Shown here piece after piece: positions 25,122-37,718 of a DNA stretch of 64,000 nucleotides (position 1 is its first letter; every line of letters starts with the position of its first letter). The translations under genes were made by a program, and so were the position numbers. Below the pieces are notes generated by a model. It searched no databases, was not told the origin of the DNA, and saw only the letters and a program-made list of their open reading frames with translations. The stretch covers positions 5,889,013 through 5,953,012 of the forward strand of contig NC_063049.1 of NCBI RefSeq assembly GCF_018812025.1, written 5' to 3'. Source of the stretch: Megalobrama amblycephala. Taxonomy: Eukaryota > Chordata > Actinopteri > Cypriniformes > Xenocyprididae.

Positions 25122-28100
25122 GTGCTAATTCAGCATTATTCAGATTATGAAATCTTGTTTGTGTCTTTTAGACCTTTTTATCTCCCGAGAGAGATTGGAC
25201 AAATAACAATTGTTTTAGTATATATTCCTGGACTGGACTATGAAAAAACCGGAAACAAAATAGCAAAACGTTTTAGTGACGCGCTAGCCCGTTCACCTGA
25301 ACAACCGGTATTAATCCTGGGGGATGTGAACTCTTGTGATCTATCAACTTTCTTGCCTGCTCTGCACCAATATGTGGACTGTCCGACTAGACTTTTGCGC
25401 ATCCTGGACAAATGTTATGGCAATATTGTCGATGGTTATAAAGCCATTTGCTGCCCTCCCTTGGGAAAGTCCGATCACAATGTCTTACATTTATTCCCCA
25501 GACATCGAGCTAAGATCAAACAGGAGAAACCGATAGTTAAAACAAGTACATCTGTGGACTGAACAAAGTAAAGAACAATTGAAAGACTGTTTTGAACAGA
25601 CAGACTGGCAACTGTTTTTTAACGCAAGTGATAATGTTCATGATATTACTGATAGTATTTCGTCCTACTTACATTTTTGTGAGAGCAACTGTGTTCAAGT
25701 TAAAACTGTGAGTATATACCCAAACAATAAGAACTGGTTCAGCAAAGATCTAAAATTATGCCTCAATGAGAGGAAGGTAGCCTTTATGAAGGGTGATAAG
25801 GAGTTAGTTAGAGAAAAGAATAGAGAACTCAGGGAAAAAATGAAAAGTGCTAAACTTTTTTGAATATAAAGCCAAAATTGAAGGTTAATTTTTTGAGGGC
25901 AATGCAAAGCAAGCATGGGAGGGACTGAATGTGATGGTGGAAAGGAAGGGAAAGAAATCGAATCTCACATATTTACTGATACACTCACATCCGTACTGGG
26001 AAAATGCATGGAAAGGGTTATTATGAGGCATTTAACGAATTCTGTGGATGTTTCAGATCTGCTGCAATTTGCATACAAGAAAGCTAGAGGTACTGATGGT
26101 GCAGTGCTAACATTACATAATTCAGTTGCTGAGCATGTACAACAAACGTCTAATTATGCTAGAATTCTGTTTTTAGATTTTACGTCAGCTTTTAACACAA
26201 TGAAGATTCATATTTTGATGCAGCAATTGATTGATTTGGGGGTTAATGGGGGACTTGTTTGGTGAATCAAAGATTTTCTTTCTAATCGCCCACAAAGAGT
26301 GGCTATCAATGGCAATATGTCTGGAACAATGATTTTGAATACAGGAGCTCCACAAGGAGCAATTTTATCACCCCTACTTTTTTTCTTTATACATTAAAGG
26401 TGCTACAGATGATGTTTTGTTTTATACATTTTTGCAATATTACTTGAAACGGTCTTTACTAACTGATAAAAGACTATTTATTAGGTGCACTGAAAGTAAT
26501 AATATTAATATACATCATCTGTGCACGAGGTAGGGCCTTAAAAACATCAGCCAATCGTTTACGTGATCATCGCGTAAACGATTGGCCCTCTGGCTTGTCA
26601 ATCACTGCCATTACATTCCTTGTGAGAGATGAGCGGCTGCGCGCTCCAGTAACGCTCCGCGCTCCAGTAACTTTCCACACTCCACAGGCGCTGCATGCAA
26701 TGTTTTTGTCCGGAGACAGGAGTAACAACTGCAGATTATGAGTTACCTGCGGTGAGTCCGACATAATGAATCCACTAACACGACACTGCGAATGCCGGTG
26801 GTAAACAAACACTCGTGTTCCAATACTCGTGCACAAGTTTTGGGAGGCGTTCCCTTGAAATGAGCTTGTAACACCTAACCTTTTTGATGCTACATAAATA
26901 AACTGAGGGACCACACAGACTGCTACCTTTCTACGACCCATGTGTATTCAATGCATATTGCGAGCAATACATCAGCATCAACAAGTCTATTCCAACACCA
27001 CAGTCTAAGAAACACCATCAGTTGGAAAGTCCATCAGTTCATAAGTACAGCAATAAGTAGTATCCAGCCACAGATCAGTCTTCAAAGGTGAATGTGTGAG
27101 GCAAAAGTCTTTAAGTGAAGTGAAATAAATCCATATCAGCAAATTCACCAGTCGTTGACCACAGTCAATGAGATGGTTAGCAGATGGTTGTTAGATGAAC
27201 GAAGACAATTAATCCCTTTGGTCTAGGTCCTGTTTGAAATTGAGCTGATCCTTGCACACAAGAAGCCCTCTGCATATAAACAAACAATAAACAAACATGT
27301 GTCTGATGCTAAGCCCCAACAAAATCATATTTACAAACCCTTCATACATACATACATAGATAGATGCTTACTTACATTTGAGAATAGGAACAAGTTGTTC
27401 CTCAAATCAGGGCACCAACAAAGGACAGCAAACAAAAGTGAGAAGACATCCAATGTGCTTAGCACACTACTTCCTGCCCAATACTTCTTCTCTAGCCCTT
27501 TTAGGCAGTCAGCCAACTCAGACTCCAGATCGCCCCCTACTGATTGGGTTAGCTATAACATTAGGTAATCTACTGGGACTAATGTGACAAAACTGTTACA
27601 AGCTGTGAAGGAGGGGGGCTGTTCTTACGCATGCGCTCATTTCAAAAACTCACTAACAGTCTTTGGTTTCTCAGTCGACGAAAAGATCCTCTGTATCACC
27701 TTTAATGAGTTTAAAATTAAAAACAAGGTTTTCAGTCTTTTTAAATATGCTGATGATATGGCTCTCGTGGGTCTTCTGAGTGTTTGAGGTGATGGCAGGA
27801 CTTCTACATATCTTGAGCACATAAAAGCCCTTTTTGAGTGGTGTCAGTTGAGTGCACTTGTGATGAATATAGAAAACACTAAAGATTTGGTAATTACTGG
27901 AGACAAACGGAACACCTTAGAGTTGGAACCTGTAGTGCTTAACGGGAATCCAATAGAATTTTTTCTGTAAAAAAAATGTGTGTAAAATTTGTGTAAAGTA
28001 TTTTGATTTTAACATGACTTTGTGGTATGGTAGTCTGAATATTGTAAACAGAGTCAAGTTGTCCAAGATTGTGAATGAGGCAAGCAAGATAATTGGTAAG

Positions 28101-28437
28101 ACGCAGAAAGAGCTGAATGATCTCTACTGATGAAAAGTTAAGTAAAAGGCTTTAAAGATAGTTGAGGATGTGTCTCACCCCAACCATGGCGAATTTCAAT
28201 GGTTGCCATCAGGGAGACGATTTAGGCAACCACGAATGACAAGGAAAGTTTACCAATTATCTTTCGTGCCTAGTGCAGTCAAAATTTTAAATGAGACTGA
28301 TGTTTGTTTGTTTGTTTTTTTATTTTATGAATTGCATGCTTCTTCTTATGTGTATTTGTGTCATGTGTTATGTGATGTACTGTGAAGCCAGAGACAATTT
28401 CCCACAACATGCATAATAATAAAGTAAAGTAAAGTAA
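25122..28437 (+). pseudogene. Broken non-LTR retrotransposon (CR1/L2/Rex-like LINE), antisense in intron
   Basis: Plus-strand remains in order: APE-type endonuclease part (about 25150-25560, with LILGDVNSCDL and GKSDHNV), a linker (25579-25860), reverse transcriptase N part (25960-26390, with LDFTSAFNTM), RT catalytic box in altered form YADDMAL (27740-27765), and the C-terminal part (27838-28290, with FQWLPSGRRFR). It ends in an AAAGT-type repeat at about 28408-28437, a usual LINE tail. There are many stops and frameshifts, and about 1.3 kb of foreign sequence interrupts the RT from 26394. I cannot settle the clade. It lies wholly within one intron of the sacsin-like gene, on the opposite strand. 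Confidence 0.8.
26394..27690. mobile_element. TTAA-type insertion inside the LINE
   Basis: Starts TTAAAGGTGCTACAGATGAT at a TTAA and separates two parts of the RT frame. It holds a perfect 13-bp inverted repeat at 26551-26585. The right border is uncertain; LINE-like sequence is clear again by about 27690. Confidence 0.55.
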
Positions 28438-28587
28438 CATAATTTAAAAAGACATGAACTGACATATTGTGATATTAACTCAGCGCAACATAAATCAACA
28501 AGTGATATTGTAGGATTTCTAATCAGCAGGCACTTAGTAGAATACCCCAAAAAATTATAGCCAATCTGTTAATGTAATGTATTTCAC

Positions 28588-28734
28588 CTGTAATGTGATA
28601 GACAGAGTTGAAACCGATCCCAAATCGCCCAACTTTTGTTGGGTCATCCTGCTTGATGCTTCTGCCAACTCTCTGAATTCCCTCCCAGTCTTCCTCTGTG
28701 AAGGCTGCATCATTGAAGGCATAGAGAGCAGGTC
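28588..28734 (-). CDS. Sacsin-like protein, 147-bp exon (residues ~79-128)
   Basis: Encodes [16 protein letters not shown], then a basic helix and the G box [14 protein letters not shown] of the first Hsp90-like ATPase domain. The acceptor ends GGCAG at 28735 and the donor is GTGAAA at 28587. It enters with two bases of a Gly codon and leaves with one base of an Asp codon, in phase with exons 9 kb upstream and 4.3 kb downstream. The two flanking introns are full of transposon relics. Confidence 0.9.
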
Positions 28735-28866
28735 CTGCCAGATCAAAGATACAAACAGCGGATCACACAAAAATGGCCAAACAACTTTTAAAAAATGACA
28801 CACTTTGCCTTTAGCACAGTAAAGACTTTCAATATCTGGTCAAATACTGGTCATGACAGAAAAAAT

Positions 28867-28890
28867 GAGTTCCCTTTCGAAAGGGAACTC
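28867..28890. repeat. 24-bp perfect palindrome
   Basis: GAGTTCCCTTTC followed by its exact complement. It marks the start of the long non-coding repeat block. Confidence 0.8.
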
Positions 28891-31412
28891 GCACTGCGTT
28901 TAGCGCTATGGGGAACGCCTCTGCGGGAACCGGTGTCTGAAGCGCTATCAAATCAGCCTATGATGTCACTACTAGTGCGACCCGACCGCACTGAAGGGGC
29001 GTCTAGAGAACAAGTCATCCTCTTTTCATCTTCAGGGACTGTTTTGTCTAAACACTGTTCAAGGCTTTTTTAAGCAGACGTTTCAACCGGTGTGTACATC
29101 CGTGCCATAGATATTTAATGCTTAATGACACTCATGACTTTTGCGTCCTTTGTTAGTGCATGCATATCAGTGCTTGAGAGTTCTTTACATGTTTTTGTGA
29201 GAGCTTTTCCCGCTGAGGAAGCTCCACTCTCGTTTGTCTCTCTTCCTGTGGGAAGAGGGACAATCTTTTGAGCTTGATGCGCACAGAAGAAGTTTGACTT
29301 AAGTGTTTGTAGGTGTTTATTTCGTAGGTTTTTGTAGGTGTTTATTTTTGTTATAAGCTTCAGTGGCTGATGAGAGTGTTCTGCTGTTTGAGGATGCGTT
29401 GTCTTTGCACCCTCAATATTGGCAGACTGTGCTCTTTACGTTCGAGTGATGTGTGGATTGGTTCAAATTTAATCACTTAATCACACACATTAATTTTTGC
29501 GTTGTTTGTTTGGGTGAGGAGCGCGCACGTTAAGTTTTTGAAGAAACTGTTTGCTCGCACTGTGTGTGTTTCCCATGGCAACCCCAGTCGCGTGTTGTTT
29601 ATCTGTACCCGCGTATATGAGCCTTCCTTTCCCTTTTAACCTCCTCTTTTAGATTGACAGGTCGTGGAAGAATCTGTTTTTGTCCCGCATCCATTAACGT
29701 AAGCATGTAATTTATGCAGATGGCGTTGCGTGAGCTTAGTGTCGATGACCATCGAACAAGATGTTTGCGAATTATCGAGTGGCTGGTGTGGCATCGACGT
29801 TGAAAGCTCATTAGGAACCCTTCTGTTGGTCCGGCATCCTTTCAGTCTGCATGAGTATGACAGGCCTCATTTACATTAAGTCCTCTTCTATTTGTAGTTA
29901 CAGGTTGAGTTTTGTAGGTCACCTCACTTTGTGAGAACCTTTAGTTTTAGTGACCTTTGCTCCCTATCCACAAGTTTCCTACGCCCCATGAGGCCTTGCG
30001 TCAAAAGTGGGAGTGTCTTCCAGTTCGAAGTAAACAAGCTGGACGTGACACTCATTCATTCAACAGTTGACAGTCATTCAAGATTTAGCGATCCAAACTT
30101 GCGACTTTTACTTAAAGATTTAAGATTCCAGCATCAATATTTGAACGTTTTACAATAAAAAAATGTTACAGTAACAATAATTTATTAATTTATGTCAGGG
30201 TGCACATCAATCATGCTAAACTGATATTTATATTGACATAAAAAGAAAACGCATACCTATTCAGTTGCACCTGCTTCATTTATTTACGATTACAAGAATG
30301 CACAAAACAACTGCATTAAGGCTTTTAAATCCAAAGGCTTACACATTTAGAAATATATTGATAACATACCCTATGTTTGCGTCACTTTTCTGTGCATTTC
30401 TATTAATTTATAAATTATGCGACGATTGCAATCCGAGGACGTTTGCACGATCTCTCCGTCTATCTATCCTGATCCTTCGAGCCAGAGCAACAGAGGGAGC
30501 TCATGAGAAGACAACGGGAGTTATTATACAAGTTAACAGAGTGTGTGTGAATCTATGAAAGATATGCATTTGTGAGGAATCAACAAAGGCACAGGGAAGA
30601 GACAGAAAACATTAAACCAAATAAATAGACGATTATAAATCATATAAGAATGGTCTACGTTCCTCAAGCAGTCTCTAGTATTTTCCATAAACGAGTGTAT
30701 TTATTATCGCAATGGTTAACATAATCATCGCATAGCCTATATGACAGTGGAAACGCGACTGGCTCTGGCACGCACGACAGGTTAGGAGTAAAATATAACA
30801 TCATATGGCTTTGGTGCATCAGTGACAGGTGAAGAACAGACAGCAGGTTGTTCGTGTATTGCAGGGCCAGGATGCTCTTGTAGTCATGCAGCAGCACTTT
30901 TGTGGAAGGTCAGTAAAGTAAAGGGCAATTAAGGGCACAAAAACTGTTTATTGTATTGTGATATTATTAACTAATAATTGTACTAAACTGAAATGTTGTC
31001 CCTGAGTGCCGTAACGATATCTCTCATAAAGATTTGCAACTTTACAAAGTAAACAATGATCCGAAAAACACTTAGCCTCTTCGCTAATTAATACACAAAA
31101 TACCATTGGTATGCTACTTTTGCTGCCTCACCGGAAGTTGTACCCACGTTCTTTTTTACAGTAGCGCCCCGCGGAAACAGGTGGATAGAAAGGAATAAAC
31201 AAGAGCTTGTTAGTGAGCGCATCCTTTCAGACTGAAGAGTATAGCAGGCCACTTTTACATTTAGGCCTCTGCTCTTTAAGGTCTTAGTTTGAGCTTTTAG
31301 GTTACCTCTCCTTTCGTGAGAGCCGTTAAAAATTCAGTGACCTCAGCTCCCAGTAGAGAGGAATAAGGGGGTGTTTATTCTATATATGTGTTAGATTATG
31401 ATATGTATTGGG

Positions 31413-33082
31413 TAGGGCTGTGAATCTTTGTGTATACAGCAAATCGATTCGATTTACAATTCATGGGTGTTCGATTCGATTCAAGAACGATTTTCGCAAA
31501 TTCAGAACAATTCGATTCGAGACGATTCACATTAAAATTCGATGTGACTCGATTCGATTCTCCATTTTAATATGCATACATAGGGTTATTGAAATGCTTC
31601 CCCCAATGTGTCTTAGTCAGGGTGAGAATTACACAGCGACCTTAAGGCGGTTAGAGTGGGGGCAAAAAACAAAACAAAACAAACAAACAAAAAACCTTTT
31701 GTCCATTATTAACATTAGTTCATGTTAGTTCTTAATGATGCTACATAACTTTATTTTAATAGCCTATAAAAATTGGCATTTGTGGAAATTTACATAAGCC
31801 AACATTTTAAAAGGCTGTAAAAGTATTGTTAGGCCTAGTTCATGTTAACAATAGTGTAGGATAGTGTTAATGGCTACACAACCTTATTAAAGTGTTCCAG
31901 GTACATTAAACATACTAATGCTTACATGGAGAGACTACCTTAGAATATCATGCACTTTTCCAACTAATCCTAAACTAACTTTTCTCCACGGAATAGTAAG
32001 AAAAGCCCTCTTTGTTCTACGGAACATTTCCTTATGATGATTCTGAAAGAAAATGCGCTGATTGTTTACTGTTGCTATAGTATAGATAAACCACACGCTC
32101 TTATGTCAGTGTTGTTAATGTTGTAGTTATTTCATCAGTTTCCTTTGTGCATTCAGTTTAATGACATTAAGTTCACAATATAATTTATCATTCATTGGAA
32201 CTGTGCGTATGTATTTAGACCATAGACTGTAAAAAAAGATGGACGACGCGACACCGCTTCCTTCCATTGTAATGAACTGAAGGTAAAACGGACGATGATG
32301 AGCGTTGACATGTTACTCAAAAATGTCAGTTTTGGAGCCTGGGCATGCGCAGAAAGAATCGTCAGTGGAGCCCGGAGGCGGAGTCGCGGTATAAAACTTC
32401 CACCCAGACGTCTGCGTCATCAAGATCAGATCACCTATTTGTTTTCTATCTATTGTTTATTATATTTTTCTTTTCCTCCTCTCTTTTTCATTTGGCTTAA
32501 ACGATGGCTTAAAAACTTAAGTTAAAAACTTAAGTATTTTATCTTATAGAAAATAACGGTGATGTTTCCACGCAATAAAAGTGTTTTATTTCAACAGTAG
32601 TGACCAAGCAATGACTTGGCAGCTTTATCAATGGCTTGAGCAGTGTGACTCAGGACTATTGCTTTTATAATAGAGGGCGGTCATCTGCTCATGTGAATAA
32701 CAGTGGCCGTCCTGAGGAGAGCTCAAATGTAGGCTTCTCAAAAATATGTCAATGAGAGCTATGGACGGAGTGCGAGCGCAATCCAGTGAGAGGCGGTAAA
32801 GAGTGCAGCGCGTCTGTGTGAAGGAGAGCTGTGAGAGCGCGAATGATGGCGCACAACGTCTCCATCAATTTGCGGATGTAGTAATTTAATGTTTATATAC
32901 TGTATTTTAAAGCACTGAATCGCTATAGAATCGCGATTAATCCGATTCTTAACATTTTACATCGATTATCCGCTGAAATTAACGATTCACGATTCAAAAA
33001 ACATGTTTCAAGATCGATGCATATGCATCGTCAGGAATTTTAATCGATGCATCGAGAAAAAAAGTGAAACGTTACACCCCTA
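31413..33082. mobile_element. Complete hAT-like non-autonomous transposon with 8-bp TSD
   Basis: Starts TAGGGCTGTGAA and ends TTACACCCCTA, imperfect inverted termini. An exact 8-bp duplication GTATTGGG flanks it at 31405-31412 and 33083-33090. The 1,670-bp interior has CGATTCGATT-rich subterminal repeats near both ends and no transposase. The duplication length and terminal TAGGG support the hAT superfamily. Confidence 0.9.
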
Positions 33083-33219
33083 GTATTGGGGTGTTTAACT
33101 GGGGCCCTGGAGCTCCCATGATTAGGGAAGGTTATCATGACACCCTTACTATGTGCTTCCTTTCTTTGTGAGGTTTTTATATAGTGGGTAATATTTAGAA
33201 TTAAATATTACCTGTAGTG

Positions 33220-35460
33220 AATGGCATGGCCTCCTGAGAGTCAAGTTTCTAGGCCGCCACTCATCTGAGCTCCAGATAGTTGATATGTCAGGTGCTCAGG
33301 CCTTCAGGGCCGCCCTGATAATCCTTCTGGTTGAATGAGTTGGCTTCCTCTCATTGAAGAGAGTCAATTAGCTGAAGCCACTGCTCTGCTGAGCTTCAGG
33401 TCATATCACGATTTGAGGTGTATGGCCTTTGTTAGGCCCCCTTGATACCTTCCCTAGGTCGAGTGAAGTGGTTTTCTCTCGCTGAGAGAGTAAAGGGTGA
33501 TATGCTGAAGCCTCTGCTCCCACGAGCTCCAGATAGATCATGACTGTAGGTGTTGGCCCTCTCTGGGCCGCCTTGACATTACCCTGTGGTGAATGAGCTG
33601 GCTTCCTCTCATTTGAGTCTCTATTCGAAGCTACCGCTCCATTGAGCTCCAGGAAGGTCATGAGTGTGTGTGTGTCGGCCCTTCTTTTGGGCCGCCCCTA
33701 TATCCGGCCTAGGCTAGTACTTTAGGAGGGTCTCTTAGACGGAGGCGGTTATACTGTAGCTTTTCCGCCTCCTAGCATGCCGTAACTCAGAGTAGGTTAC
33801 TCCTAGGAGAGCCTCTCCAGCTTAGGACTGGCAGCTAGTGATCCTAGTATGCCTCCTCTCACTGTGAGTGTCGTCCCTGGCCGGGGGCCCGCCTTCTGCA
33901 TTAGGCTATTAATGCGAGTAGCAGGCTTTCCAGCCTCCTTAATTTGCTTAGGTTTAGCTGAGACTCCTCTTTATATTAAAGTTAAAGCGATATGCTGAGC
34001 TTCAGTTCCCTAGTGATGTTAGGCACAGACAGATAGCCAGGTGTCAGATAGCCCTGGTGGTTATCCTTGAGCGTTGTTAGACTTCCTCCCGTTTAGAGAG
34101 TGGAAAGCACTATGCTGAAGTCTCCGCTCTCTAGAGCTTTGGTAGTAGCTTTATCTGGTTCAAGCTTAGAGCAATCTCTCAGCCAAAAGCTCTTTGATTA
34201 TTATCAAGTTGTGGGATCGAGTGTTGCAGGCCCCTCCTGTGGAATTTCTTCCTGTTGAGGCCTCCATTCCTCCAGAGCTGAGCTCAGATTGTCGTTCTCA
34301 TCTTGGAGCAAGAGTTTATGCTCAGGCTTTCACCCTTAAGCGGTGTCTCGGGTTTAGCTCACTTTGCTCCCAGAGCTCTGTGCCCCATATGTGCCCATCA
34401 CCAGTGATGCTCAGGTTGAGCGTATCGAGTACTCCCTCCTTTCAGGGTGAGTTGAGCATGCTCCCTTAGAGCTCGAGCTTTGGCCCCGGGCCTGTGGCCA
34501 TGTTAAGCTAGAGTTCTAGGCCCTATCTGAGGCCTCCTCGTAAACCCGGTTACATAGATTTGTACTCACCTTGTTTTAAGGGTAGAAAGCATTGTGCTGA
34601 GTACACTCCTCGTTGTGGCAATGCAAACAAGTATTCTAAGCCTGAAATACCTCTAGTGGCTGTTTCTGCTGGAGTTAGATTTGCTACCAAGTAGTTGGCC
34701 CTCCTTGGGTCTCCTTGGGTCTCCTTGAGAGTAATCCTCCAGGTTGAGCTAGGTTCCTCTGTCCTAGTTCCCTAGAGTTGAGCAGATGGTTGTCAGGTAG
34801 CTCAGGCTCCAGTGGAGCCTCCCTGATACTAGTCCTAGAATTCTAGATTTGCTAGCAAGCAGTTGGCCCTCGAGCGATCCTCTGGGTCGAGTAGGTCCTT
34901 AGCACTTCCAGCTAAGTTCCAGCTAAGTCCCTAGTGTTATATCAGAGTGTAGGCTCTTCAGGAGCCTCCCTGGTACTTGCGTTGAGCTTGGTCAATACTC
35001 CTTTCGGTTGAGTCTAGTTGGTACTCCCCTCGCACTGAGGGTCGTTCCTTAGAGTACAGCACTCCTGAGTTCTGGACGGAAGGTTGAAGGTCCCTCATGA
35101 GACCTCCCTGGTAGTTCAGTATTTTTAGGCTGTAGGTACTCTCCTCTCTTGTGTGGGTCGTCATATGAGGACCTCGCTCCCTGAGTTGGTCTTAAAGGTT
35201 TAAGAGATTCTTTTTGTATGAACTCCCTTGGTATATCAGCTCCTATTGAAACTGCCTCTCATTAGGGACCCTATGTAGAGTACTCAGCCAGAGTGCCTTG
35301 TTTAAGAAGTGCTCTGTAGATCCTAGGTTGAGCAGAGTAACACCCCTCAATTGCAAGGGTTTTAAGTCCTGCTCCTCAGGATGCCCGTCTCTACGATCCG
35401 GTGTGAGTTGGTTACTGCCAGTTTGCAGTACGTTTAACAAGCTGAATTGATCAATTTCTT
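33220..35460. repeat. Degenerate tandem array, period about 125 bp
   Basis: The word GAGCTCCAG or close variants occur at 33267, 33391, 33524 and 33644, spacings of 124, 133 and 120 bp. Words of the type GCTGAAGCC, GGCTTCCTCTCATT and GGGCCGCC accompany it. Units become less regular after 33700. Confidence 0.65.
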
Positions 35461-36830
35461 TGTTGGAAGGGTGTAACGTTAAATGTAAGTGTAGTTTTAA
35501 TGTTGTCTTTGTAAATATTCACTTCCCTATATGACCACGGAGGAGAATCAGAGGGGCATTCAGTGGACAGACACCCTTTTTTAGTCTATGACAGACACTG
35601 ACACACTTTTTTTGTATTTATTTCAACAAATGACAACCAAAATCAAGCCCATAGATGCTCGTGAACAGTTTTGAAGTGGCCGTGTTTAGGTTATACTCAT
35701 TCACAAGCTGAGTGAGAGTCATACTTGCAAATGTAATGTTAATTATTACACCAAAACAAAATACAAAACTTTCAAAAACACTCAGCAATGTGATTATTTT
35801 ATTGAGTGATAGGGAGTGGTTTCAATCAGTGACATTACATTTGCTATACATAGTCGGCCGTCACCTCCTCAGCCTGCTTAGTGTGTTTTTACACATAGAA
35901 AGGCGAAAATTGTATTACACCGTCCATTTTCTTCCCTGAACGATGATGTGAGCTCCTGTTGCAATTCTCGATTCAGCATAAATGACCTACAATGGCGATA
36001 TTTTTCACAATTATGAAAGAAAATCAAAATACTGCACTAACTTCACTAGCAGAAAGGCAGCACGATATAAACAAACCCAGACTAGAACTGAACGCGTCTT
36101 TCAATTCAGTGGTCGCTTCTTTTCATAACATAAGGATCACGTCCAACATATGTTGTGATTTTCTGTTTATACCTTTCTAAATCAGCACAGAAAGGACTTT
36201 TCTCCATCTTTTTCATTCTAATTTTCACTGCTTGCCCTCCACCGGAATTTCGCGCGTCACCAGAACCACGTGATTGCAAACAACCTATTGGATAAACTGG
36301 CAGCACACGGTTTCGCACAGAACAAAACAAAGACAGACATTCCGACACAGAACGCACATTTCAAAGTAGAATATCTGGTTGTAGCATTGTTTTTCTGAGA
36401 AACAAGTAGGTGAACTTAGCATGTTTCCTAAATATATGCAAACATATCGGGGTATTTTTTATGCTTTATTAAAGTGAAAATCTTACATATAGCCCCTTTA
36501 ATCTTGCACAAAAAACATTATATAACACTTAATTTTAGTATTTATTCTCCCTTTCGAGTGTCATGGCAAAACATGCTGGGAAATTTAAGTTAAATTTAAG
36601 TTTGTCTAAATGAAAAGAAACAAGTTCATAAAACTCAAAACAATTAAACAATTCAGATTACTTAAAATGTGTCAGTTCCATGAACTCAAAAGAAAACTTT
36701 CAGAATGCAAAACTCCTTTACAATTTAAAAAGAAAAAAGAAAAAAAAAGAAGGTATAGTTGCAAAACTCTTCATGGTTGTGAACGAGGACAAATGTAAAG
36801 TCCTATAGTGTAATTTCTTTGTTGCAGGCT
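35461..36830. other. Intronic sequence, no gene recognised
   Basis: AT-rich. A TTAA-bounded terminus (ACATATAGCCCCTTTAA) ends at about 36500, suggesting another TTAA element whose left end I could not place. Confidence 0.4.
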
Positions 36831-36837
36831 CAAGCAG

Positions 36838-36901
36838 GTGTGAGTTGGAGCTAAACTGTGCAGAGCTGTGGGCCTCCAGGAAATGAGTTTGAGACCACTG
36901 T
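36838..36901 (-). mobile_element. hAT-like end fragment
   Basis: Minus strand starts CAGTGGTCTCAAACTC, a Charlie-type hAT terminus. It directly abuts the TTAA of the fold-back element. Confidence 0.45.
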
Positions 36902-36902
36902 C

Positions 36903-37688
36903 TTAAAGGGTTAGTTCACCCCAAAATGAAAATTCTGTCATTAATTACTCACCCTCATGTTGTTCCAAACCCGTAAGACTTTAGCTCATCTTCAGAAGAC
37001 AAATGAAGACCTTTTTGATGACAGAATGCTGTCAGACTTTGTAACTACTTTGACGCTTCAAAAACTTGATAAAGAGATCGGAAAACTAATCCATATGAAT
37101 CAAGCAGTTTAGTCCAAATGTTCTAAAGAGAATCAATCACTTGTTATGATGAATTGATTTAATTTAGTCTTTAAACATTGGCATGTAAACATTGATCAGC
37201 GAACATAAGCAGAAGCTCAACCTAACTTGAATAACGCAAAAGAACATACCTCTTCTGGAAGCTCAAACGTGCGGTGTAACCAATGAGGCTCATTCTTGTG
37301 TTACGCAGCACGTTTGAGCTTCCGGAAGAGGTTTGTTCTTGTGTGTTATTCAAGTTAGGCTGAGCTTCTGCTTATGTTCGCTGATCAATGTTTACCTGCC
37401 AAATTAAGCCTAAATTAAATCTTTTCATCATATAAAGTGATCGATTCTCTTCAGAAAATGTGGTCTAAACCTCTCGATTCATATTGATTAGTTTTCCGAT
37501 CAAGTTTTTGAAGCGTCAAAGAGGTAGTTACAAAGGCAGTCAATGGAAGGAAATCTGACAGCATTCTGTCATCAAAAAGGTCTTCATTTGTGTTCTGAAG
37601 ATGAGTAAAAAGTCTTACAGGTTTGGAACGACATGAGGGTGAGTAATTAATGACAGAATTTTCATTTTGGGGTGAACTAACCCTTTAA
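36903..37688. mobile_element. Complete 786-bp TTAA fold-back element
   Basis: TTAA at both ends, then AAGGGTTAGTTCACC and its complement. The two arms pair through almost the entire length, for example GAGCTTC/GAAGCTC blocks around a centre near 37295. It has no coding capacity. TTAA targeting suggests piggyBac-type mobilisation. Its right end is 30 nt downstream of the splice donor of the exon at 37719-37830. Confidence 0.88.
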
Positions 37689-37718
37689 ATCTGCTCCCAG
37701 TGTTTACAGCACAAATAC

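Larger units (their letters stand above)
28867..35460. repeat. Long non-coding repeat block in intron
   Basis: No credible coding sequence over 6.6 kb. Several parts repeat: a unit with GCATCCTTTCAGTCTG at 29835 recurs as a diverged form at 31210, and a degenerate array fills 33220-35460. A hAT-like element interrupts it at 31413-33082. Its GC content is above that of the flanks. It is probably the non-coding portion of a large retroelement, but I cannot name the family. Confidence 0.5.

Noticed and set aside
33220..35460. CRISPR array
   Set aside because: Repeats are long, degenerate and without uniform spacers, and the DNA is vertebrate.
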